A DNA stretch of 64,000 nt from Mucilaginibacter tolerans (lineage in GTDB: Bacteria; Bacteroidota; Bacteroidia; Sphingobacteriales; Sphingobacteriaceae), in the NCBI RefSeq assembly GCF_030519375.1, contig NZ_JAUMKB010000010.1:62001-126000 (forward strand), read 5' to 3'. Below, piece by piece: positions 8,782 to 17,868 of the stretch (positions within the stretch are counted from its first letter, which is position 1; the number at the start of each line of letters is the position of its first letter). The notes beneath the pieces are model-generated. The model was given only the letters and a program-made list of their open reading frames with translations. It ran no database searches and was not told the origin of the DNA. Made by a program: the position numbers and the translations under genes.

Positions 8782-11064
8782 ATGAAAAAAACATCAATAA
8801 TAAATGCAACATTGCTGGTATTATTATTACTGCTTGTGCGTCTCTCTGCAGAAGCACAATATAATTTTAGTACTAACTACTTAAAAATCCATCTGGATGG
8901 CAAAGGCTTTATTACCAGTATGAAAAACATTACGGTGAGACCAGGCCGTGAATACAGTTCAAGCGACAAGCCTTCACCATTACTATGTCTTTACGATAGC
9001 AAGAAAAAGGTTTATTACGAACCGCATAGGGCCAGTTACAATAGCGCGGGCAAAATCATCACCCTGAGCTTTCGTAATGGCTCAGTTGCTAAAGTAAGCC
9101 TGGTTCCGCATCAAAAATATCTTAAGCTAACGCTTCAATCGCTTTTTCCCCGCAACGGCGTTGATGACATTCAATGGGGACCGTATCGCACTAATATCAA
9201 CAATCTATTTGGCGAAGTCATTGGTGTAGCACGAGATACCAGCGACGCCAATAATTATGCAATAGGCGTATTGGCTTTAAATGACATAACAACCGGGGGA
9301 ACTTCAAACTTAGAGGGCGATGCTGCCCCTTTCCAATATGTCATTCATAGCCCCGATAAAGTCCGTTTCCCGCTGCCGTCCAATTTACATGAAGGGCAGG
9401 TATTTCCCATCGGGGGGGATGGTATAAGCGATGTTGCCTTTTATTCTCATCATGAGGAGTACTATCGCATTTTGTATGGAAATGCAGCCTCAATTGACGA
9501 CCAGGGAGGGATTTTTCTTACCTATCATGCAAGGGATAGAAGGACAAAAAAGAATATCTCGTTTTCCCTTATCCCGCTAATGGCTGCTAATATACCAAAC
9601 CATCAGGAAGTGCAACCGTTGCCGGGAGTCGACTTTACAGGCTCCTCCATTGCTGTGTGGGGAAGCCCGGACAGCACCGCTCTTATGGATGTGATTCAAA
9701 ATATAGTCTTATCAGAAAAACTCCCTTATCCGAAAGTAAATGGCAAATGGATAAAGGACCCTGCGCGGTATATTCCCGATGTAACCACTTCCGGAAATTT
9801 ATCAGATAGCACTATTGCCTATGTTTCCAAGTTAGGCTTTAAAGCTATTGAGGCAAATGACTTGCCTTACTTCAAAGTAGATCGTGGAAACCGTGGTTTT
9901 ATTGACGGCCGAAATTTTGAAAAAAAACCTTTTCATTTCACCTCAGGAGATAAATCGCACAAAGAGTTTACCGACCTTTCAAACCCTCTCGGCATTTTGC
10001 TGGGAAGACACACGATTGCTACTTCACTCGCTCAGGGAACAAAGGACGCAAGTCCAATACCAGGCGATAGTTTATGTTACCAGCAAAAAAGGATCTTAAC
10101 CAAAGGGGTAGGTGCCGCAGATACGGTAATTGAGGTTAATGATCCCACTTATTTGAATGAGATAGCAAGCTGGGAGGGGCACTGCGCCGATTTGAATATG
10201 ATAAAAATCGGGAAAGAGCTCATTCACTATATTGGGGTTTCAACAACCAAACCTTATACCCTTCAAAAGGTGAAAAGGGGCTATTGGGGTACAAAGGCTG
10301 CCAGTCATCGGGCCAATGACACGATTTATAAATTGCAGGTTACCATCAATTATGGTTATGATGGGCTTATACCTGATATTTATTTACAGGATAAAATAGC
10401 GGAATATTATGCCGATGTTAGTCATATCAACGGGATCGGGTTTATGGACCTTGACGGCCAGGAATTTCTTTTTAACACCGGGCATGGTTATTACGGTGTA
10501 AAACGATTTTTCAGAAAGATGTTTGATAGAGCGGCGGTACTGCAAATCCCCTACCTGCGTGTATCCGGAGCCACTCTTTCCGAAGGCTCCTGGCATTATC
10601 AGAGCGTTTGGAATGTAGGCGGCGGCACAAACATGTACGATCTTAAAACCAGGCAATGGGGCAGCACAACAAGTGAAGGGAAAGATCTTAGAAACGTTGC
10701 CTTCGCTAACTATTTTCCGGCATCGTTTGGCGGTAATTTTCCAATAGGCTCAGCTTCAACGGTAGAACAATATGAACATATAGAGGCCATTTCAGTTGGA
10801 GTTGGTGCGACATATATCATGGAACTCAACCAAAAGTCAGTAGAGAGCTGCCCTCAAAAAGATGCGATATTCAAAACGATCCGAACATGGGAGGATGCCC
10901 GGGCTGCTAACGCCTTTCCAAGGGATGTAAAAAAACGGTTAGCCGACTCATCTAAAAACTGGACTTTGGAAAAAGGCGATAATAATGACAGCTGGAAACT
11001 ATATGAAAAGACGAACGGCCTGAAAACTAATCCCATTACCCTTACAAGAGCCAAGGGTTATTAA
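8782..11064 (+). CDS. Unassigned secreted PUL protein, paralogue A (candidate glycoside hydrolase)
   Basis: About 760 residues with a clear signal peptide (long leucine run ending SAEAQ). The ATG at 8782 is preferred to a TTG at 8767. It is homologous along its whole length to the protein at 13422-15608. Shared landmarks are an N-terminal beta domain (YLKI...GF.T), WGPY(R/K)T, the GGDGISDVA segment followed by SH.E.YY, IPDIYLQDK versus APNILLQDK, and F(M)DLDGQE versus YIDFDGLES. The C-terminal half alternates strands and helices like a TIM barrel, and the Asp-x-Asp-Gly after a hydrophobic strand is a plausible catalytic site. I cannot assign a known GH family. It sits between the six-hairpin-like gene and the GH95 fucosidase, in line with the locus. 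Confidence 0.6.
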   Translation: MKKTSIINATLLVLLLLLVRLSAEAQYNFSTNYLKIHLDGKGFITSMKNITVRPGREYSSSDKPSPLLCLYDSKKKVYYEPHRASYNSAGKIITLSFRNGSVAKVSLVPHQKYLKLTLQSLFPRNGVDDIQWGPYRTNINNLFGEVIGVARDTSDANNYAIGVLALNDITTGGTSNLEGDAAPFQYVIHSPDKVRFPLPSNLHEGQVFPIGGDGISDVAFYSHHEEYYRILYGNAASIDDQGGIFLTYHARDRRTKKNISFSLIPLMAANIPNHQEVQPLPGVDFTGSSIAVWGSPDSTALMDVIQNIVLSEKLPYPKVNGKWIKDPARYIPDVTTSGNLSDSTIAYVSKLGFKAIEANDLPYFKVDRGNRGFIDGRNFEKKPFHFTSGDKSHKEFTDLSNPLGILLGRHTIATSLAQGTKDASPIPGDSLCYQQKRILTKGVGAADTVIEVNDPTYLNEIASWEGHCADLNMIKIGKELIHYIGVSTTKPYTLQKVKRGYWGTKAASHRANDTIYKLQVTINYGYDGLIPDIYLQDKIAEYYADVSHINGIGFMDLDGQEFLFNTGHGYYGVKRFFRKMFDRAAVLQIPYLRVSGATLSEGSWHYQSVWNVGGGTNMYDLKTRQWGSTTSEGKDLRNVAFANYFPASFGGNFPIGSASTVEQYEHIEAISVGVGATYIMELNQKSVESCPQKDAIFKTIRTWEDARAANAFPRDVKKRLADSSKNWTLEKGDNNDSWKLYEKTNGLKTNPITLTRAKGY

Positions 11065-11144
11065 GCTGCGCGAACGGGATTAAGGAGCGATATAAAAAAA
11101 GATTGCAAAGTAAACGCTAAATAAGTGCTAAATAACGGTAAAGA

Positions 11145-13358
11145 ATGATGAACCTTAAATTACTATGTACCATGTGTGTGTTGCTGGCGGCCAGTACAGT
11201 GAATGCAACAGGCAGTAAACCTATTAAATTGTGGTATAAACAACCTGCAAACAAATGGGATGCAGAGGCTCTGCCTGTAGGAAATGGCAGGATGGGGGCG
11301 ATGCTATTTGGCGGTATTAAGCATGAACGCATACAATTCAACGAACAAAGTCTTTGGAGTGGTGACAATAATTGGGATGGTGTTTATGAAACGGACGATC
11401 ATGGCTTTGGTTCGTACCGCAACTTCGGCGAGGTTGCGGTTAACTTTGATCACGCCGACAAAGCGGCGACCTATCGGCGGGCGTTGAATATCTCTACGGG
11501 TGTTCATACCACGTCGTTTGTTATCAACGGGATACATTTTGAGCGGGACGCGTTCGCGAGTAACCCCGATCAAATGATGGTTTTCAGGTATACCGCCAGT
11601 AAAAAGGCAGCGCTGTCAGGCAGCATTGCTATGACCTCGGCTCAGGGAGCCATCAGTATTGCAAAAAATGGGGAGTTGAGTTTTAGTGGTGAGATGCCCA
11701 ACCACCTGAAGTATGCGGCAAGCTTAATGGTTAAACACCAGGGTGGTTCGGTAACGAGCGAAGGCAATACTTTAATTTTTAAAAACTGCAGTTCGTTGCT
11801 GATTTTCCTGGATGCCCGAACAAATTATAAGCCTGACTATAGATTTGATTGGCGCGGTACTGATCCTATGCCATTAATTCAACAGGAACAAAAGATCGCA
11901 TCTCAGGTTGGTTATAAAAAACTACTGAGCCGTCACATAAACGATGTAAGCCGTTTAACAGGAGCGGCCTCCATCGTAGTTGGCAAAACAAACCCTGTGC
12001 TGCTGTCGCTCCCTACGGATATCCGGTTAAAAAAATATGCATCCGGTGGTGATGATCCTGATTTGGAAGAAACCATGTTTCAGTATGGCCGATATTTGCT
12101 GATAAGTTGCTCCAGACCAGGCGGATTGCCGGCTAACCTCCAGGGATTGTGGAACGACAGCAACTCGCCGCCGTGGGCAGGTGATTACCACAATAATATA
12201 AATATCCAGATGAATTATTGGGCTGCTGAAACCACCAATCTTTCAGAATGCCATATCCCGCTTATCGATTTTATTGTTGCCGCCGAGGAGCCGTGCCGCG
12301 TTGCTACCCGTAAAGCTTTTGGAAAGGACATTCGCGGTTGGACAGCGCGGACCAGTCAGAATATTTTTGGTGGCAATGGCTGGGAATGGAATATCCCATC
12401 CAGCGCCTGGTATGCGAAACATGTTTTTGATCATTGGGATTTCACCCGTGATCATGACTATTTACGCAAGACGGCTTACCCTATGATTAAGGAGATATGT
12501 CAATTTTGGGAAGATCGACTCAAACAAATGCCAGATGGTTCGTTAATGGTACCTAATGGCTGGTCGCCCGAACATGGCCCGCGTGAAGATGGGGTGATGA
12601 TGGATCAGCAGTTAGTTTGGGATCTTTTCCAAAATTATCTGGAAGCAGCCAAAGCGTTAAATATTGACACCGGCTATCAAATGAAAATTGCCGGTGAACA
12701 AGCTCGTTTGGCCCCCAATAAAATAGGTAGCTGGGGGCAGTTGCAGGAATGGCAGGCAGATCGGGACGATCCCAATGATGACCATCGCCACACCTCGCAC
12801 CTATTCGCGGTATATCCGGGTCGTCAGATCAATTTAACCCAAACGCCAGCGCTTGCAGCTGCGGCGATTATTTCTTTGAGAAGCCGTAGCGGTAATTACG
12901 GAACTAAAATTAATACGCCTTTTACCGTTGAATCGACTGTTGGCGACAGCCGCCGCTCCTGGACATGGCCCTGGCGATGCGCAATTTGGGCACGTTTGGG
13001 TGAAGGCGAACGCGCGGGAGTTATGATCAGGGGATTGCTCACTTATAACACATTGCCCAATTTATTCTGCAGCCACCCGCCGTTTCAAATGGATGGCAAT
13101 TTTGGAATAAGCGGGGCAATTGCCGAGATGCTTTTGCAGAGCCAGACAGGCGAGATACAACTGCTGCCTGCTGTTCCTAAAAGTTGGGCAGCCGAAGGAG
13201 CTTTTTATGGGCTTAAAGCACGCGGAGGATTTACGGTTGATTGCAAATGGCTCAATGGGAAAATAACCTCCTATCAAATTTATTCTGAAAAACCCATGAA
13301 AGTAAAGCTCCGTGTTAATAGTCAAATCAAAGAAGTTTTTTCAGCACGCCTAAAATGA
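11145..13358 (+). CDS. GH95 family alpha-L-fucosidase (or alpha-L-galactosidase)
   Basis: Secreted enzyme that inverts and releases alpha-1,2-linked L-fucose, or in some members L-galactose. A short signal peptide ends near VNATG. The N-terminal domain opens with the family signature LWYKQPANKWDAEALPVGNG and FNEQSLWSGD. The catalytic (alpha/alpha)6 domain carries NINIQMNYWAAETTNL (about residues 350-365), NGWSPEHGP (near 474; family acid Glu) and FQMDGNFG (near 649; family Asp). These correspond to the Asn pair, Glu and Asp described for the GH95 fucosidase of Bifidobacterium. At 737 residues it is slightly shorter than many GH95 enzymes. It lies between the two unassigned paralogues and was probably duplicated or inserted with them as part of the PUL. 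Fucose is the expected product; L-galactose cannot be excluded. Confidence 0.92.
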   Translation: MMNLKLLCTMCVLLAASTVNATGSKPIKLWYKQPANKWDAEALPVGNGRMGAMLFGGIKHERIQFNEQSLWSGDNNWDGVYETDDHGFGSYRNFGEVAVNFDHADKAATYRRALNISTGVHTTSFVINGIHFERDAFASNPDQMMVFRYTASKKAALSGSIAMTSAQGAISIAKNGELSFSGEMPNHLKYAASLMVKHQGGSVTSEGNTLIFKNCSSLLIFLDARTNYKPDYRFDWRGTDPMPLIQQEQKIASQVGYKKLLSRHINDVSRLTGAASIVVGKTNPVLLSLPTDIRLKKYASGGDDPDLEETMFQYGRYLLISCSRPGGLPANLQGLWNDSNSPPWAGDYHNNINIQMNYWAAETTNLSECHIPLIDFIVAAEEPCRVATRKAFGKDIRGWTARTSQNIFGGNGWEWNIPSSAWYAKHVFDHWDFTRDHDYLRKTAYPMIKEICQFWEDRLKQMPDGSLMVPNGWSPEHGPREDGVMMDQQLVWDLFQNYLEAAKALNIDTGYQMKIAGEQARLAPNKIGSWGQLQEWQADRDDPNDDHRHTSHLFAVYPGRQINLTQTPALAAAAIISLRSRSGNYGTKINTPFTVESTVGDSRRSWTWPWRCAIWARLGEGERAGVMIRGLLTYNTLPNLFCSHPPFQMDGNFGISGAIAEMLLQSQTGEIQLLPAVPKSWAAEGAFYGLKARGGFTVDCKWLNGKITSYQIYSEKPMKVKLRVNSQIKEVFSARLK

Positions 13359-13421
13359 AAATACTTTCCTACGTGTGCAGTTCTATACCAAAAACAATTT
13401 CACTAACAAACAGACTAAATT

Positions 13422-15608
13422 ATGTTGCAAAAAAATCTATTGCTGTTCACTTTTATTCTGATGGCGAATTTTTTATTCGCCCAAAGCACATTTCAAACAA
13501 AGTGGTTAAAGATAAATATCAATAAAACCGGCTTTGTTACGGGCGTTTCCGCAATTAAAAGCCAAAAAGAATATTCTCCGAAAAATTATACATCGCCTTT
13601 CATGTCATTGTATGCGGGAAAGGAAAAAATATTTGAGCCGGTATCATTTTCCTATAATAAACAAAACAAGAAAATCAAACTTGCATTTTCCAATGGTTCG
13701 GTAGCAAGTATTGCAGTAGTTGACAAAAAGGACTATCTGCGATTCACTTTGCTTTCATTGACCAACCGCAGTCATATTACAAATATCGTTTGGGGGCCAT
13801 ATAAAACTACGATCTCGAGATACATCGGCGATATGCTTGGCGTGGTGCATGATGGCAATTTTGCTTTTGGCATTTTTTCATTGACCGATAATACTACCGG
13901 TGGCCTGCCTTGCGAGGGCGATTTGTCGCAGGGCTATTATTATGTCCATACCACAGATCCTGTTACAAATCCTTTGCCTGCGGGTTTACGCGAAGGGCAG
14001 CGTACCCGTTTTGGCGGCGACGGCATCAGCGATGTGGCGATGTCTTCGCATCCGGAAGATTATTATAAGACCAATAGCGGGATAGCGGCGCAACTTGCGC
14101 CGGAGTATGGCTCGTATGTGGCTTTGCAATCAAGGGACAGAAGAATCAGGCATCTGGATTTTTTCACCTTGTTGCCGGGGTACGAGCACATGAACCTGCC
14201 CCGCCATCAATGGGTGGACGCTATTCCCGTTGACTTTATCGGGTCATCTATTGCCATGTATGCCTGTCCTGATAGCGCGGTAATTGCCACGTTGGAAAAA
14301 ATTACGAAAAATGAAAAGCTACCTTATATCACCACTTTGGATAATAAATGGATTCGCAACCCACAATCATTCAAGGCCGATTTGGCATGGGAAGGCAAGC
14401 ACGATAGCCTGGTGAGTTATGCAAGACAGCTTGGTGTTTATGGCGTGCAGGACGAAGGTTTGGGAGAATATTATCCTAACCCCGCCGACCGCTGGGGCAC
14501 AAAAAGAATTACCCTCAATGATCAAAAAATTCCCATTGCCGATTTTACAAAGCAAACCAACCGATACAATATTGCATATGGCCTGCATACCTTATGCGAA
14601 TTTCTACAACCCAATTGCAGCGATGTTTCACCTGTTCCGAGCGATAGCTTAGAAACGTTATATTCAACCTACCTCGCAAAGAATATTTCTGCCGCCGATA
14701 CAATTATCGTGGTAAGAGATACGACGTTCTTAAATGAGTATGGCGGCTGGGAAGGTAATCATACCAACGTGCTGAAATTGGGTAAAGAACTCATAGCGTA
14801 CAATGGTGTAACCACTGCGCAGCCTTATACTTTGCTGCATGTACAACGCGGATTTTATAAAACATATGCTGCAGCCCATTCTGCGGGGGATAAGATCGAT
14901 AAGCTGCAGCCCAATTGTTACCATGGTTTTGCGCCCAATATTCTTTTGCAGGATAAGTATGCTGAATACTATGCCAGGTTCCTGGTTGATGGCGGTATGA
15001 ATTATATCGATTTTGACGGATTGGAAAGTTGTGTGTATCAGGCGCAGGGAACTTATTCTGAAAAACGTTTTTACAGAGAACTGTTCGATGCCTATCAACG
15101 TTTTGGTGGAAAATATCTAAGAGTAATGGGCTCTGGCATTTCAGAAGGCGGTTGGTTATTTATGAGTACAAATAATGTTGGGGGCAACAGTAATATGTAC
15201 AACCCTGTCACCGACACCTGGGGCATTGAAGGGAAAGATATTCGCAACGGAAGCCAAAGCAATTATTTGCCCTGTACTTTTGGTATTCAGAATTTTTCTT
15301 CAGGCTGGACACATTTGCAGGCAGATAATCTGCAATCACGTGCTATTGGCTGGGATGCAATGTTTATGCTGGGCTTAACTGAGCATGATGTTGAAAAATG
15401 CAAAGACAAGGCGGCTTTCTTCGCTACTTTCAGTGCCTGGGAACATGCAAGAAATGCCGGTGTTTTTTCATCCGCCATAAAAAAAGAACTACGCAGCCCT
15501 GGCAAACATTGGCACTTGAGGGAACTGGATAAAAGCACCTGGTCATTGCAGGAGACGGGCATACAGGGAGAAAAGGTAGGCAAAGCAATAACGCTCAACA
15601 AAAGATGA
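13422..15608 (+). CDS. Unassigned secreted PUL protein, paralogue B (candidate glycoside hydrolase)
   Basis: 728 residues; signal peptide ends at FLFAQ. Full-length paralogue of the protein at 8782-11064, with conserved blocks in the same order: FQTKWLKININKTGF, NIVWGPYKTTI, TTGG, EGQRTRFGGDGISDVAMSSH, DFIGSSIAMYACPDSA, LKLGKELIAYNGVTTAQPY.L, ILLQDKYAEYYA and YIDFDGLES. It lacks only short loops relative to paralogue A. The conserved Asp/Glu in the DFDGLES block and in GGDGISDVA are candidate active-site residues. The gene is separated from its paralogue by the GH95 fucosidase and precedes the alpha-galactosidase-like gene by 20 bases. No family is recognised, so the function is inferred only from secretion and locus. 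Confidence 0.6.
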   Translation: MLQKNLLLFTFILMANFLFAQSTFQTKWLKININKTGFVTGVSAIKSQKEYSPKNYTSPFMSLYAGKEKIFEPVSFSYNKQNKKIKLAFSNGSVASIAVVDKKDYLRFTLLSLTNRSHITNIVWGPYKTTISRYIGDMLGVVHDGNFAFGIFSLTDNTTGGLPCEGDLSQGYYYVHTTDPVTNPLPAGLREGQRTRFGGDGISDVAMSSHPEDYYKTNSGIAAQLAPEYGSYVALQSRDRRIRHLDFFTLLPGYEHMNLPRHQWVDAIPVDFIGSSIAMYACPDSAVIATLEKITKNEKLPYITTLDNKWIRNPQSFKADLAWEGKHDSLVSYARQLGVYGVQDEGLGEYYPNPADRWGTKRITLNDQKIPIADFTKQTNRYNIAYGLHTLCEFLQPNCSDVSPVPSDSLETLYSTYLAKNISAADTIIVVRDTTFLNEYGGWEGNHTNVLKLGKELIAYNGVTTAQPYTLLHVQRGFYKTYAAAHSAGDKIDKLQPNCYHGFAPNILLQDKYAEYYARFLVDGGMNYIDFDGLESCVYQAQGTYSEKRFYRELFDAYQRFGGKYLRVMGSGISEGGWLFMSTNNVGGNSNMYNPVTDTWGIEGKDIRNGSQSNYLPCTFGIQNFSSGWTHLQADNLQSRAIGWDAMFMLGLTEHDVEKCKDKAAFFATFSAWEHARNAGVFSSAIKKELRSPGKHWHLRELDKSTWSLQETGIQGEKVGKAITLNKR

Positions 15609-15627
15609 ACAAATTCAAAAGAAATAA

Positions 15628-17829
15628 ATGAAAGGGAAACTGTTTTTTTCGGCGATTATTTTTTGGAGCATCCTCCATTCTGCCCGCTCACAAGAGCCGA
15701 ATACCAAGCTACCTGCTTGGAAGGAAAGCAATAGGCCGGCATTTTCTCAGGATTGGTTAGTAAACCCTGTTGAACAAAAGGCAAATGTTTATGCTGATGG
15801 CAAGAATATTATCCTCAGTAATGGTTTAGTAAAAAGGGCCTTCCGTATTCAGCAAAATATCGCTTGCATTGATTACAGCAACCTGAGCAACGGCCAGCAA
15901 TTGTTAAGGGCCGTAAAACCGGAAGCGCGGTTAACTATAGATGGCAAGGACTTCAATATCGGAGGCCTTTACGGACAAAAAGAGAACGCCTATCTGCTGC
16001 CGGAATGGGTGAGCGGATTTAAAGGCAATGACAATGATTTTCAGTATCAATCCTTTTCAGTAACAGATATTCCCCCATACATCCGTTGGAAACCGCGGGG
16101 TTGGGCTTTGAATACCGTTCCGGCTGCTGGAAAAATGCTCTCATTTGCCTACAAAAGCAATATTGATAACTTAAAGGACCTGCGTGTTACCGTGCATTAT
16201 GAATTGTACAATAACATCCCGCTTATGGTGAAATGGCTTTCGGTTGAGAATAAAGGGAATAATACGATAACATTGAACAGGGTGGTAAATGAGCTACTGG
16301 CAACGGTAGAAGAAGAAAGCGCGGTAGTTGGATCCCCCGCTCAAATGGAAAAACAGCATGGGCTTTATCTGGAGACCAACTATGCCTTCAATAACTCCAT
16401 GCGATATGATCTCAGTGACCAAACCACCCATTGGAAAGCCGATAGCAGTTATACGTCCCAGGTGAATTATGACTATAAGACGCCATGCTTGCTGGAAGTA
16501 TACCCTGAAAAAGCTACCGGCATAGAATTAGGCAAGGGGCAAACTTTCAATTCGGTTCGCACCTATGAGTTGCTGATGGACAGTTATGACCGTGAAAGGC
16601 GCGGATTAGCCATTCGGAAAATGTACCGCACGGTAGCACCGTGGACAACAGAAAATCCCATTTTTATGCATTTGGTAAGCCGTAATGATCAAGATGTAAA
16701 AAGCGCTGTGGACCAATGCGCGGCAACAGGCTATGAAGCCTTGATCCTCAGCTTTGGCAGTCATTGCAATATGGAAGATAGCTCCGCCTCCAATATACAG
16801 CGGTGGAAAGCATTGTCTGATTACGCACATAGTAAACACATCATGATAGGAGGGTACTCCTTATTCAGTTCAAGGCGGATCAGTGACGAAGACGATGTGA
16901 TCGATCCGGTAACAAAAAAACCGGACGCTGCAGCCTTTTTTGGCCACGCACCGTGTTTGGGCAGCAAATGGGGATTGGCTTACCTGGATAAATTAAAATA
17001 CTTTATCAGCAAAACCGGGTTCGATATTTTCGAAAACGACGGGCCCTATCCTGGCGATGTTTGTTCGTCAACTACTCACCCCGGCCATAAAAACCTGGAT
17101 GACAGCCAATGGCAGCAAATGGAATTGCAAAAGGGTTTATATCGTTGGTGCAACGAACATGGCGTTTATGTAAACGCGCCGGACTGGTATTTTCTGGATG
17201 GCACCAATAAAATTGCTTTAGGGTATAGGGAAGTTAATTTCTCTTTGCCGCGTGATCAGCAAATGATATTGAACCGTCAGAATATATTTGACGGCACATG
17301 GGAAAAGACCTCTGCTATGGGCTGGGGTTTCGTTCCGCTCACCCGGTACCAGGGCGGTGGTCCTGAAGCGGTGCTGGAACCTCTCTCAGACCATTTGAAA
17401 GACTATGAACAATTGATGATGCAATACTATGGAGCCGGTGTTCAGGCTTGTTACCGTGGACCACGGTTGTACGACACGGAGGTTACCCGAAAGAGGGTAG
17501 TAGGTGTCATCAATTGGTATAAAAACTACCGTGCTATCCTCAATTCTGATGTTATCCACCTTCGCCGGGCAGATGGCAGAGATTGGGATGGTTTACTGCA
17601 TGTGAATCCACAGCTTAGTACAAAAGGCATGCTCATGCTGTATAATCCACTTAAAGTGGCTATTACAAGAACCATTAAAGTACCGCTCTACTATACGGGA
17701 TTGACAAATTTGGCAACGGTTCGCCAGAAAGAGGGGATGGCAAAAAAGTATCTTATTGACAGAAAATATGAGATAGAATTAACCTTTACCATCGCTGCTG
17801 AGAGTTACACTTGGTTTTCCATTGAGTAA
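15628..17829 (+). CDS. Secreted alpha-galactosidase-like glycoside hydrolase (GH27/GH36 clan-like)
   Basis: 733 residues; signal peptide ends near SARSQ. Residues about 50-330 form a large beta-sandwich like the N-terminal domain of GH36 enzymes (IILSNGLVKRAFRI, LMVKWLSVENKGNNTITLNRVVNE, GKGQTFNSVRTYELL). Residues about 340-640 look like a TIM barrel, including GYEALILSFGS, IGGYSLFSSRR, FDIFENDGPYPGD and a following YVNAPDWYFLDG. In clan GH-D the nucleophile Asp sits at the end of a strand; the Asp residues of FDIFENDGP are the best candidates here. The C-terminus (IAAESYTWFSIE) looks like the small beta domain that closes such enzymes. Gene order (20 bases after paralogue B, 40 before the GH2 gene) places it in the operon. 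Alpha-galactosidase activity fits the set but is inference; it may be a divergent family. Confidence 0.6.
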   Translation: MKGKLFFSAIIFWSILHSARSQEPNTKLPAWKESNRPAFSQDWLVNPVEQKANVYADGKNIILSNGLVKRAFRIQQNIACIDYSNLSNGQQLLRAVKPEARLTIDGKDFNIGGLYGQKENAYLLPEWVSGFKGNDNDFQYQSFSVTDIPPYIRWKPRGWALNTVPAAGKMLSFAYKSNIDNLKDLRVTVHYELYNNIPLMVKWLSVENKGNNTITLNRVVNELLATVEEESAVVGSPAQMEKQHGLYLETNYAFNNSMRYDLSDQTTHWKADSSYTSQVNYDYKTPCLLEVYPEKATGIELGKGQTFNSVRTYELLMDSYDRERRGLAIRKMYRTVAPWTTENPIFMHLVSRNDQDVKSAVDQCAATGYEALILSFGSHCNMEDSSASNIQRWKALSDYAHSKHIMIGGYSLFSSRRISDEDDVIDPVTKKPDAAAFFGHAPCLGSKWGLAYLDKLKYFISKTGFDIFENDGPYPGDVCSSTTHPGHKNLDDSQWQQMELQKGLYRWCNEHGVYVNAPDWYFLDGTNKIALGYREVNFSLPRDQQMILNRQNIFDGTWEKTSAMGWGFVPLTRYQGGGPEAVLEPLSDHLKDYEQLMMQYYGAGVQACYRGPRLYDTEVTRKRVVGVINWYKNYRAILNSDVIHLRRADGRDWDGLLHVNPQLSTKGMLMLYNPLKVAITRTIKVPLYYTGLTNLATVRQKEGMAKKYLIDRKYEIELTFTIAAESYTWFSIE

Positions 17830-17868
17830 TACGAGCTAAGCAAATATTAATCGTACCATAATTTCAAA

